From Canna indica (taxonomy: Eukaryota > Streptophyta > Magnoliopsida > Zingiberales > Cannaceae): a stretch of 64,000 nucleotides of DNA. The translations under genes were made by a program, and so were the position numbers. Shown in pieces: positions 11,787-24,800 of the stretch. Positions within the stretch are counted from its first letter, which is position 1; every line of letters starts with the position of its first letter. The notes beneath the pieces were generated by a model, which saw nothing but the letters and a program-made list of their open reading frames with translations, had not been told where the DNA came from and did not search any database. The stretch covers positions 50,858,001 through 50,922,000 of the forward strand of contig CP136895.1 in NCBI GenBank assembly GCA_034359265.1, written 5' to 3'.

Positions 11787-12851
11787 ATGCATGAGATGAA
11801 GGTACAATGACTCTAATGCAGCTGTGTTTTAAAGTACAAATCACGCAATAATTTGGCACCGACTTCTCTTATACAAAAGAGGTTGTCGTCCATCAAACCC
11901 CAGGTAAATTAACCTTTCTCAGTCACCAATGGGAAGCCGCCACGCTATTTGTTATTCTTCCTCGATTTTAAGTCTTGCATTCTTTTTAAAAGACGAGGAG
12001 GAAGAGGGGAAGGCGCAGCGATGTGCGCATAAACTCGGCTGTTCTTGTTCAAACAGGAAACAGCTGTCTCTTGCATATTATTGATTGCAAGAGCGGTCCC
12101 GCATGGTTGATCCCCAAATGAATGAAGCCACGTCATTGAAAAAGATGATTGCTGTCTTAGTCCAAAGACTCCAAAAAGTGTAACACCGACATCGAGCTCC
12201 GAGGCGGCCCTGGCGGATCTTGTCCCTTATTTACCGTGTTGCACGTGTCGAGAAGCCTTTCGATGTGAGGAAGTCGGCAACTGCACTGAACCGGGTGATT
12301 GCATCGGTCAATACAGCGTCAAGGAAATGAGGCCCTTTCATTGGTTATTTGTGGTGGAGACCGGTTCAATCTAGCCTTAGCTATGATTGATTAGATGCCA
12401 GGTCATGGGTCTTCGTGGTCGCTGAGTGATCGTGAAGCGTCGACTGCCTTTAACATAAGGAAGCGGGGAAGCAGGAATATTGAATGTTAGGTTATACTGA
12501 TGGCCACGTGGAGGGTCGGTGAGACCGTAAGCTATGGGTCGGTCATAATGGCGTATGGTTCGCCTGCGGGTATGGGAATGGGTGATGGGCAAGAGATATA
12601 TTGAATGATAACTTGGACGCTGAACTTTCACACATAGCGCGTCTACTACAGATATTTCTATTTCACCCATTTTCACACCCAACCAATCACCGCCGAGAAA
12701 AGCTCGTGGTCCAAATGGATCCCACCTTGTCCTTGTGGAAGGGTTCGCACTGCGCGTCGTTGTTTATTCTTTGTGGAGCTGCCTTCGTGGAGCGTCACGG
12801 CACTGGACGGAAGCACGAGCGCCGGCTCCGCGCCGTCTTCTTCCTGCGACG
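11787..12851. other. Divergent intergenic region between HIPP and CGL160
   Basis: About 1.1 kb holds the promoter of the minus-strand HIPP gene and the promoter and 5' UTR of the plus-strand CGL160 gene. No coding sequence was recognised. Short GC-rich stretches with CACGTG-like cores (for example GGCCACGTGG near 12500) may be regulatory. Confidence 0.5.
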
Positions 12852-15800
12852 ATGGTCGTCCTCAACGCCTCCGCCTGCGCGGCCTACCGTTCTTGCATTA
12901 GATCGGCGGCGGATTCGCTTGCAGACGATCTGTCCCCCGCCCTCCCCACACGGGTCGTCCTCCCCAAGAAGAAGCCGCTCAAGTGGTCCACCGGCGTCGC
13001 CCCCGGAGAGTATGGCGGTCCTCCCACAACCACGAAGCTCAGGAAGTACTGGGGCGGCGGGGACGAGGATCCCGTCACCGCCACCGACGATTTCATCTGG
13101 AACAAGGAGTTCCTCGGCCGCATGCAGCAGCTGCTCAACGAAGACCAAACGAACCCCAATCGCGTTCCTTCTCTGGTATATTCCCTACTATCCTCAATTC
13201 TTGGTCTTAACTGGTTCTTATAAGCTAAATTTCTAATTTGAATAGTTTATCTGATGCAGAAAGAGCCGGATTCAGGATTCTTAAGCCTTAACCGATCTAT
13301 GAATCTCGACAGGTTATTGCTTTTAATCTTTTGTTTTACTTTGATATTAAGATGTCATATTTTTCTGTTTAATTGTATCAATTTGGAACAATTATGCCAT
13401 TTCCACTTTTCCAGCATAGAGATTGACCTTAGCAAAGAGCTGAGGCCGCCGCAGAAGCCGGTGCTGGAGCAGCAGGTGGAAGCCGCAAGGAATGGCTTCT
13501 CAGCTGCTGAGGTAAGTTTACTCTATTTTGTTGATGTCAATGTTGGTAATATGTTGCTACAATTGTTTACTCCGCCTTTTGACTTGGTAGTGTAGTAAAT
13601 TGATTGATTGAATTATATCCTTCTTTTGCTTAGAGCATGAATAATACTGCATCACCGAGATGGAGGTTTGTCCCTACCCGAAGGGAGCAAGCTAAGTGGG
13701 ATAGAGCAAATAAGGCAGCTACTGGTGGCAGTGTAAGTTATTGCAACTATTAATTTGTTGTCATTTGATTCAATTGTAATGCTTTGGTTGCATTATATTG
13801 TTTATACTTTTGAATCCTGGAGCCGATATAATAGAGATTCCTCGACAAACTTATTACAATTTCAGTTACATAAACTGTTTATTAGTTGATTTTTTCCTGC
13901 TTCTTGTACTGCCAGTACCAAGTCGTAGCTTGCTTTCCATTCAAGTGTAGATCAGTCTCAAAGTTACACCAAAATGGACATGTTGCTGTTGCTGTTAACA
14001 ATATTTAATTTTAATTGTTAGTAGATGCCCATTTTATAGATCTTCTAAATTTTTGCAGGATGTTATTTTAAGTGAATCTAGACAGACTCGAGGAGACCCA
14101 AAGGTGTTGGCAGCCCAGGCAGAAGAACAGTATATCAAGGTATTTTTTGTTTGTTAGTTTGTTTTGTATCCACATGACTACATCCCTCTTCTATTAGAGG
14201 GGAAAGTGACGAGGATGTGGCACGTAGAACTCCCTTGTGTTAAACACTGGACAGTTCCCTGCTAAGAAATTTATTTAGAAGTTTTTATCAAAGAATTCAG
14301 TTGTACTTTTGTGGGTTTTGCAGTTGAAACAGAAGCTACAAATCCTCACTGTCAGTATTGGTGGTATTGGAGTTGTCTCTGCATATTTTTCCTACTCTCC
14401 TGAAATTGCAGCTAGGTAATGGAGTTTCTTACAGATCCAATCAGAAGAAGCTATTTGTCAATGCATCATTTCCACCTATTGACCAGTATAGCTATTAGGA
14501 ATACTGAACAGTATAGCTATAGCTTATGGTGTTCTGGTACCAATTGACCATTTATGTTCTATGAATCCTATTAGGTCTGTACCTGTATGCACATTTTATC
14601 ATTCAATCACTCATTTATCATTAGTTATTTTTTGTCCCCAATCTTTAATATATGCCGAGAAAATTTGAATTATATTGGAGTGTTTCAGTAAACCGTCATG
14701 CTCCTTATCTCTCTTAATCACTAATGCACAACTATTGTCTTATTTCTCCTATTAAACTTGTGCTAGTATTTGGCCTCATTACCAAATACATCAAAAATCT
14801 GTTCACGTAGTCAAGTCTTGCAAATATCCTGCTAAATTGAGCATATGCACTTAGTGCATACTTACATGTTCAAGCGCCTTATATCACTTATGTCATAATC
14901 ATGCATTCCTTGCATTTAGCTCTAATTAGTCACTGAAACTAATATTGATAATATTTTAGTTTACACTTACCTCTTCTTTCCTTTAGTTTCACTTCTCTAA
15001 GCAAGTGTCATTATCAGAGTTTTCACACTTGGTTCTTTTTCTCTTTATTTAGCTTTGGTGCAGGGCTAATTGGTTCTTTGGTGTACATACGCATGCTCGG
15101 AAATACTGTTGATTCAATGGCCAATGGGGCCAAAGGAATGGTCAAGTACGTATTGCAGTCATTAAATTGATTATCCTATTGGAACTGTTAATTATATGTA
15201 TCCGTGTAGAAAATGATCAAAAAAGTATTAACTAATTGCATCTGAGTCCACAAATTGGATGCTGTCTAGTCTTGATTGTTCAGTTCGCATGGCATGTCCA
15301 CAGAGTTTCTGTATACTGCATGCATATACTCTGATTCATGCTAATTGAATCTAGTGAACCATATATGATGAAAGAAGAGTTAATGTTGTGTATTTGTTAT
15401 CTTTATTTTTTTAAATTTAGATCTTTGGGCATAATCTTTAGTATACTGCATGGCTAGCTCCTGCCCTATATTATTGCCATGAGTAGGAATTATCCATGTG
15501 AATGTGTGTAGACAATTTTACCTGAACTTCATAGTACAGAATGAAACTATCCAGAGTATATACATGGACAGTTCTGCTAGAAAGTATATACATGTACATA
15601 AGACGCAACTGGCTCTTTGAGGATCAAAAGATTAGACATTGTCAACTTGGAAGGTAGCAATTGATGGAGCAATTGCTATTACCATTTTACATGAAGCTAC
15701 TGCTTGTGGACCACAAACATTAATGAATAAACCGGCACCAGATGGTAATGACCTACTCCACTTTTCAATGCATAGAAACCTAAGATTATTCATGAATACA

Positions 15801-18800
15801 TGTCAATTTCTTTGGTAGTGATTGTACCCCACCCAGAGCATTGCTTAAGTCCATACTTGTGGATCACCATAAGGCCTAAACAATGAGATGATAAACCACA
15901 GCTAGTCCAAGGTCTGGTTGGTTGACAAATTATCTTGTGTTTTCAGACTTTAGAGTAGGGGTGTAATCGAGCCGAGCCGAGCCGAGCTTGCCTCGGCTCA
16001 TTTGGAAAATAACGAGCTCAAGCTCGGCTTGAGCTCGATTGAGCTTTGGTCTATCGGCTCAAGCTCGGCTCGAGCTACATTCAAGCCACCCGAGCTCGGC
16101 TCGGGAAAAAAATCAAGTCGCACGAGTCGAGCCGCACGAGCCAAGCTCGAGCTCGACTAAGCTCGGGTTCTTTTTAGAGGGTAACGGGTTCATAAAATTT
16201 AAAAATCAAACCCGGTATATAATATATCGAAGCTGATTATCTTCTTGATAATATAAATAGACCTTTCCACTGGAATCCAACTAGCATATGCGGCCCCAGA
16301 TATGACCCTAAGCATCCATGATTTTAGGGAGCATATCCAACTGGTAGTACAAACACACGGCTATGATGGATGGCAAGGAGGCGAAAGCAACCTCCTATTG
16401 TCCAGATCATTAATTGGACGTCTGTCAAATAACAGCCACACAAACTTCCGCTATAATGTGCAACATGTAGCGGACCATCTAGCAAGCAGAGGAATTAGGG
16501 CAATTCCAGGCCAACCTCGAACAACAGCAAGTCTCCAAGGAAGACAGTGGGTAATCAGACCCGCAATACTACCAAACCCCCAGAACCCGCAGACAGCAAA
16601 CATTCAGACTAGATCAGATGGAGCTTTAATGCTCAACTTCACAAATTATACAACCGCCCCTGACACGGCAATGAAATTAACTGAAGAAGAAGATGATCTG
16701 GCACAGGAATCTATTAATGTCTTAACCTGTGATGATGATTACTGGTTCGAAGAAGAAAGAGATTGGGACGAAGAATACCACTTTGAAGAGAAAGACGAAA
16801 AGGCTTTCCAGAACCTTTGGTCATTACAAGTTGATGACAAAGAAGCCGACGAAAACAGTAATACTGAAGTCCCTCCTAAATGGGACACGTCAGAAACAGA
16901 CGACGAAGACGAAGATGAAGATTCCTCAGATTTCTACAACTACTACTCTGAAAAATACAACACAGGCAAACAAGAAGAAGAAATTGAGCAAGCAGCGTAC
17001 ACGGCGGAACTTGATTACCCAATGATCAAGGAGTTAATACAGAAGACAGAAACCGCCTTCTCTACAGCTGAATCCAGTACAACAAGAGTCCCAAGAGAGC
17101 CCATTATGGGACCTGCTCAATACCCACCTGGACGAGTAACACCACAGTTGCCTCAGAGTATACCTACAATAACCACAAGGATTGGCAAATTAAGAGGAGG
17201 ATACTCTAAACATCATTCTGAAGCATACAATCTCCCCACAGCTCAAGCAAATGCAGGAGCAATTCTAGTGCTCCCTGAAAATGTCGGCCAATATGCTGAT
17301 GTAATATCCAGATGGGATTCCATCACCTTAAACCTTCTGAATGAAAGGAATTGGCCAGATAACAAATCAAAAATGTGTTATGTGGAGAACCTACTCGGAG
17401 AAATTGAGAAGAAGGCCTGGATACAATGGAGAATGGCCTACCCTGCCGAATATGACGAGATCACGGGAATTGCTGAAGATCCCCAGAACATATTGTCGCA
17501 AGTAAGACGAATGTTCCTAATGGAAGATCCCACTACTGGATCTACAGAAGAACAGACCAGGGCTTACGAAGATCTTGAGAGACTCTCCTGTCACCATATT
17601 AAGGATCTTCTGAGTTATATCAATGATTTCAAGATATTGGCAGCCAAATCTGGACGATTATTCGTTTCTACCGAAATTTCTGATAAGTTTTTCAAGAAAA
17701 TGCCGCCCATTTTGGGCCGAGAACTAGAAACAGCGTTCTTTGCTAAGTATCCTGGATGCCAAGTTGGGCTATTCCCCAGAATGCATTTCACATACAACTA
17801 CATAGAGGACCAATGCAAGAAAGCTGCTTTAGCCAGAGGCCTAAAGGACTTGTCTATTTGTGCTCAGATACCCATTCCAGGGTATTATCAAAAGGAGAAG
17901 AAGTATGGCTTGCGGAAATCTACATCCTACAAAGGCAAGCCTCATAACACGCATGTGCGAATCTTTAAACGTAAGTATGCAGACAAAGTTCGCAAGTGCA
18001 AATGTTTCATTTGCGGGGAGGAAGGTCACTTCGCCCGCGACTGCAAGGGTAAACATGGAAACATTGCACGAGCAGCGGTTATGGAAAACTTGGACCTCAC
18101 TAATGACTGGGACGTTGTCTCAGTCGATCTCGATGAACCTGACAGTGAAGGAATCTGCTCTTTCTCTGAAGGAGAATCAGGACACGCTACAAAACTTGCC
18201 ATAGACTACAATGACTACCCCTTTGATACAACATTTGTAGTCATCACCACTGAACCAGAGTACTCATGGAGAGTAAAGATAACACTCCCAACTGAAATGC
18301 GAGAGTGTTTCCATACATGGGAAGACAATACAGATGTCACAAAAGGATGTGACAGATGTACCATGTGCAAAGAGCCTACAAACCCAAACATGCGCTCTCA
18401 CTGCAGAAAATGCCTATTAACAGTTTGTCCCATGTGTTCAAGATTCTGCCTCGGACGTAAGATCGTCATCAAACGAGCACCTCTCAGACCATATGATGAG
18501 AAGGATACCCTAATCAAGGAACTCCTGGAATATGTGACATTTCTGTTGACAGAGAATGAAAGGGTTAAGCAAGAACTTAATGAAGTTCAGCTATCAAAAG
18601 ATCTGAAGACCTTAAAAGAAGAATTCGAGGGTCTGAATATCAATAAAGACAGAGAAAAGGAAAAAGGAAAGTCAGCTTGGATTAATGAGGACGAAGAAGA
18701 AATCACCCTAAAAACACCTGGGATAATCTTCAGAGAAGCAGCATCTAAGGCTGCGTTAGAATCAGTAAGTGAAGATGACATTACTTCCATATACCAAGGA

Positions 18801-21800
18801 ATACACAAAGGAAGGAGAGTCCTAAACCGACTCTACAATATGGAGATTATAATGGAAATTCCCAATGTTAAGCCCTTCAAAGTTCAAGCTATTCTGGACA
18901 CTGGAGCCACAGTCTGCTGTATTGATCAAGACTCTATACCATCAGAGTCACTAGAGCCAAGTGCATTCCCAATTCAAATTAATGGGGTTAACTCTCAGCA
19001 AGTGGCCAAAATGAGACTAAAAGGAGGACTTATGAGCATTGAAGATAATAAGTTCAAAATACCGTTTACATATGCCTTTCCCATGGGTAAAAGAGACGGT
19101 ATACAGATGCTCATAGGGTGTAACTTTATTCGGGCTATGCAAGGAGGAGTCCGGATTGAAGAACAAATAGTTACATTCTACAAGAAAGTAACCACCATCA
19201 ACACAAGACTGGACACAGAAATCACGAATTCTGCGTCCATAGAAGAACTCAACTTATCAGAGGAGGAATACCTGGAAGTTCAGAATGCAGTCGCCTACGA
19301 CAAATTCCAGGAATCAATAAGTTTCAAACAAAAATTCAGCCCGCTCCTAAACAGACTGAAGGAACAGGGTTTTATTGGTGAGAACCCGGCCCAGCATTGG
19401 GCTAAAAACCAAATCACGTGCAAGCTCGACATCATCAACCCGGACCTTACAATACAAGACAAGCCTCTTAAGCATATCACCCCTTTGATGAGAGAACAGT
19501 ATGATAGACACGTGAAAGCACTCTTGAAAATAGGAGCCATAAGACCGAGTGCAAGCCGCCATAGGACTATGGCTATTATTGTCAACTCAGGCACAACAGT
19601 TGATCCAACCACTGGGAAAGAAGTGAGGGGTAAAGAACGTATGGTCTTTAACTATCGTACGCTGAATGACAACACCCACAAAGACCAATACAGCCTACTC
19701 GGCATAAATACAATCCTTAAGAGAATTGGAAACAGTCGAATATTCTCAAAGTTCGACTTAAAGAGTGGTTTTCATCAAGTGGCCATGGACATCGAATCTA
19801 TCCCGTGGACTGCGTTCATAGTCCCCGGAGGGCTATATGAATGGCTGGTCATGCCATTTGGGTTGAAAAATGCGCCAGCAATATTTCAAAGAAAGATGGA
19901 CCAATGCTTTGCAGGCACGGAAGAATTCATAGCAGTGTACATTGACGACATCTTAGTCTTTTCTGAGACTGAAAAGGAGCATGCAAGACACCTAGAAGCC
20001 ATGCTCAAAATATGTGAAAAATGGGGATTAGTACTATCCCCAACAAAAATGAAACTGGCAACTCAAGAGATTGAGTTTCTAGGGGCTATTATCGGTAACA
20101 GCAAGATCAAGTTACAGCCTCATATTATCAAGAAGATAATCAGCTTCGATACAGAACAACTCAAAAGCAAAACTGGCCTCCGTTCATGGTTAGGCCTACT
20201 AAACTATGCAAGATCATATATCCCCAACTTAGGTACGTTGCTCGGTCCCTTATATTCTAAAACAGGACCTCAAGGGGATAAGCGTCTAAAACCATCAGAT
20301 CTCCAGCTCATAGCAAAAATAAAAACGGTAGTTCAAGCACTTCCGGATCTAGAACTACCAGCTCCAGGAGCCCATATCATCCTCGAAACGGATGGATGTA
20401 AGGAAGGTTGGGGAGGGGTTTGCAAATGGAAGCCAATGAAAAATGACCCCCGAAGTATGGAGCGAGTATGCGCTTATGCGAGTGGGAAATTCCCAGTTAC
20501 AAAGTCAGCAATAGACGCTGAAATATTCGCTTGCATGGAAACGCTTAGGGCTCTTAAGATTCACTATTTAGACCAGAAAGAAATCACCCTCAGGACAGAT
20601 TGTCAAGCGATAATTAGCTTCTATAATAAATCTGCTTCGACAAAGCCATCCAGAGTCCGATGGTTAAACTTTCTGGATTATATCACAGGTACGGGAGTTC
20701 AAATAAACTTTGAACACATCGACGGAAAACTCAATTCATTGGCTGACGCACTCTCAAGACTCACAGTACATCTGATCCAAATTCAAGAGCCAGCAGATTC
20801 AGTCAACCAGTACCTGGTGCAACTCGAAGAAGCCCTCAAGGAAGCCAAGACTAATCCGCCCCCTCAAAGAATCATACAACAGCTCAGCAAGGCAGTAATA
20901 CAGATAGAACAGTCTCTATCAACACAGATAGCAAAGATGGCAGTAACAGACTGGACAAATGAAACTGCAGACGACCTGGAAGACAACGCTGAAGCCATCA
21001 GCATCCTGCTAGAGGAATTTGTTGACCAAGATGATGCTTATGACTATCATAACTACTATCCTGAAAATAGTTTTTATTATGGTTCGCCAGTTCACAGAGA
21101 TGAAGTTCCCTACTACGAGAATTACATGACTGAATTCAGAAGGATGATGAATGAAGAAGCACCTCGAGTTGAGGAAGCCCCAGCAGCTAAAACAGCAATA
21201 GAACAAAGAATTGAAGAAAATACAGATAATTGGCCTCGATGGGCCAATAACCCGTATTGGCGAGAATTAGAGGAAGAGGAGGGTGTCATAATACGGTACG
21301 CAAACTATGATCAACCACCTTCAGAAGAATTTGAAGCTACAAGAGACCAGGAATTCGAAAAAATGATGAGTAAACTAAGGCTTGAGCAACCAGAAAGCTC
21401 AAATCAAGAAAAACCAGAAATAACACTGGAAGATAGGGAGTCCGATTTCAAACTATGGAAAGAAGAGGAAAAGATTCTTGAAAGAGCTATGAAAAGACTC
21501 GTCAAACGACTCCGCACGGCAGAAGAAGAAATTGAAGAAATGAAAGAGAAGTTCAGGAAGGAGCATCGTCCTTCCAAAGATGATAACTGAAGACACTGTA
21601 CCAGATAGGGGGAAACAAGAACCCCCTTAACAAATGCTTGTCGGGAAAGTAAAAATCCCGTTAACAAATATTTACCAGGGAAGCAATAACCCTGTTAACA
21701 AATATTTGCAGGGGAAGGAAAACCCCTTTATAAAATTCCAAATTATCTATATTAGATCTAATTTGTTTCTTTATGCAGATGATTATAGACCAGCTGAAGC

Positions 21801-24800
21801 AACTTGCAGATGCCTGCAGGAAGACATATGCCACAACTAAAAGAGCGATCATGACCTCCCAGCACTGGGCCGTTCTCAGCGGTTCAAAGAAATTAGAAGA
21901 GGTCGAGAGATTATCCTGTAACTTGATGTATGGAGAGATCTACTCTCTAGAAGAAGTAGATGAATGGAACAACAAACTAATCCATATACATCAAGAACAA
22001 ACAAGAATAGTCCTCACAGAACTTCAAGGACTATTAGCAATGGCCTACTTGCAGAAAGCCAGATTAGAACAATCTGCTGATAAATATGCTGAAGATGATA
22101 TTAAACCTCTGACTCAACACATTAAAAATCTGGAGTCATGCCACAAAATGATCACCAGCAGCAGTACCAGCAACCTCTATTCCAGCACCAGATACGATCT
22201 AATCTGATAAAGAGATAAGACCGACAAGACGAATAAACAAGGACAATAATGCAAAAGCATGATGGTGATGTTTTCCACTTTTGCGCTGGCCAGCACTACT
22301 TTATATGCTGGACACAGCTGTATGAACAGTAAGAGTCATAATGGAGATTCTCGTCCTGTAAAGGCTAATCAAGTGAATGGACGATGGGGCCCAATGAGCA
22401 CCCGCACTCACTTATTGAGCCTCTTCGAGAGACTTCTCCCTTCCTTATAAATAGGTGTGACTATGGAATTGCAGAACATACTCCGGAACCACCGAAGAGT
22501 TCTACTTTTCCCTCTGTAATCTTATTTCTTAATCAAGTTCTTGAAGCTTTCAAGCTATTTCCCTTTCCTCAAGTTGTTCCTGTGTTTTCAATAACCCGCG
22601 ACCAATTTGAGAAGCACGCTTCCCGTTTTATCCTGGTATTAACAAGCAGACTGCGCCATTCGGCACAGCGAAGCCTTTCTTCCAGATCTGCTGGAAGAAC
22701 CTTCAACAGAAGCCTACCATCAGAGTCACTAGAGCCAAGTGCATTCCCAATTCAAATTAATGGGGTTAACTCTCAGCAAGTGGCCAAAATGAGACTATTC
22801 TTGTTTGTTCTTGATGTATATGGATTAGTTTGTTGTTCCATTCATCTACTTCTTCTAGAGAGTAGATCTCTCCATACATCAAGTTACAGGACAATCTCTC
22901 GACCTCTTCTATTCGTCCTCATTAATCCAAGCTGACTTTCCTTTTTCCTTTTCTCTGTCTTTATTGATATTTCTCGGAATGCCCCCCATACCTAAGTTGG
23001 GGATATATGATCTTGCATAGTTTAGTAGGCCTAACCATTTCACAGAAATTAGAAGAGGTCGAGAGATTGTCCTGTAACTACTGCCACCCTCGTTATCGCC
23101 TATCTTAAGGTTGGTTTACAGAAAACAATATACGCGTCCAACAATTTAAGTGTATATAAAACTTGATATTTAGACAAAGTGTGTGTACCTTGATCGGAAA
23201 TAGCTCTGATACCAAGATAAAACGGGAAGCGTGCTTCTCAAATTGGTCGCGGGTTATTGAAAACAATTAATTGGCTGTTGTTCGAGGTTGGCCTGGAATT
23301 GCCCTAATTCCTCTGCTTGCTAGATGGTCCGCTACATGTTGCACATTATAGCGGAAGTTTGTGTGGCTGTTATTTGACAGACGTCCAATTAATGATCTGG
23401 ACAATAGGAGGTTGCTTTCGCCTCCTTGCCATCCATCATAGCCGTGTGTTTGTACTACCAGTTGGATATGCTCCCTAAAATCATGGATGCTTAGGGTCAT
23501 ATCTGGGGCCGCATATGCTAGTTGGATTCCAGTGGAAAGGTCTATTTCCATGGAGCTAATGACTGCTCGGTATCCTTCTCATCATATGGTCTGAGAGGTG
23601 CTCGTTTGATGACGATCTTACGTCCGAGGCAGAATCTTGAACACATGGGACAAACTGTTAATAGGCATTTTCTGCAGTGAGAGCGCATGTTTGGGTTTGT
23701 AGGCTCTTTGCACATGGTAATTCTCGTAGTAGGGAACTTCATCTCTGTGAACTGGCGAACCATAATAAAAACTATTTTCAGGATAGTAGTTATGATAGTC
23801 ATAAGCATCATCTTGGTCAACAAATTCCTCCTGCTTTCCAGCGCAAAAGTGGAAAACATCACCATCATGCTTTTGCATTATTGTCCTTGTTTATTCGTCT
23901 TGTCGGCCTTATCTCTTTATCAGATTAGATCGTATCTGGTGCTGGAATAGAGGTTGCTGGTACTGCTGCTGGTGATCATTTTGTGGCATGACTCCAGATT
24001 TTTAATGTGTTGAGTCAGAGGTTTAATATCATCTTCAGCATATTTATCAGCAGATTGTTCTAATCTGGCTTTCTGCAAGTAGGCCATTGCTAATAGTCCT
24101 TGAAGTTCTGTGAGGACTATTCTTGTTTGTTCTTGATGTATATGGATTAGTTTGTTGTTCCATTCATCTACTTCTTCTAGAGAGTAGATCTCTCCATACA
24201 TCAAGTTACAGGACAATCTCTCGACCTCTTCTAATTTCTGTGAACCGCTGAGAACGGCCCAGTGCTGGGAGGTCATGATCGCTCTTTTAGTTGTGGCATA
24301 TGTCTTCCTGCAGGCATCTGCAAGTTGCTTCAGCTGGTCTATAATCATCTGCATAAAGAAACAAATTAGATCTAATATAGATAATGCTCATAAGAAACAA
24401 ACAAGGACAATAGTAGTTTTGAACTTATTATCTTCAATGCTCATAAGTCCTCCTTTTAGTCTCATTTTGGCCACTTGCTGAGAGTTAACCCCATTAATTT
24501 GAATTGGGAATGCACTTGGCTCTAGTGACTCTGATGGTATAGAGTCTTGATCAATACAGCAGACTGTGGCTCCAGTGTCCAGAATAGCTTGAACTTTGAA
24601 GGGCTTAACATTGGGAATTTCCATTATAATCTCCATATTGTAGAGTCGGTTTAGGAGAGCACTGGAAGATAGGGAGTCCGATTTCAAACTATGGAAAGAA
24701 GAGGAAAAGATTCTTGAAAGAGCTATGAAAAGACTCGTCAAACGACTCCGCACGGCAGAAGAAGAAATTGAAGAAATGAAAGAGAAGTTCAGGAAGGAGC

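Larger units (their letters stand above)
22640..23836. mobile_element. Scrambled viral mosaic between the sense segment and the tandem array
   Basis: The sense segment breaks off six bases into the primer site (TGGTAT, 22634-22639). Then come, approximately: an 80-bp filler with no match elsewhere in the window (22640-22718); sense protease fragment (22719-22797); antisense ORF4 (22797-22915); antisense pre-protease (22915-22970); antisense RT (to about 23040); a short sense ORF4 piece; antisense leader and primer site (23078-23265); antisense movement protein (23267-23551); antisense Cys-rich region (about 23565-23715); and antisense ORF3 tail with ORF4 downstream sequence. Block limits are by eye, plus or minus about 10 bp. 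Confidence 0.8.

Noticed and set aside
12735..12851. Upstream in-frame ATG for CGL160
   Set aside because: It would add 39 residues unlike the family start; the ATG at 12852 gives the usual length.
16039..16236. 65-codon frame at the left hAT end
   Set aside because: It is a by-product of GAGCTCG-type terminal repeats and lacks any domain.
24275..24481. Short plus-strand frames opposite viral ORF4 copies
   Set aside because: They are mirror frames of the real ORF4 on the other strand and recur only because the array repeats.
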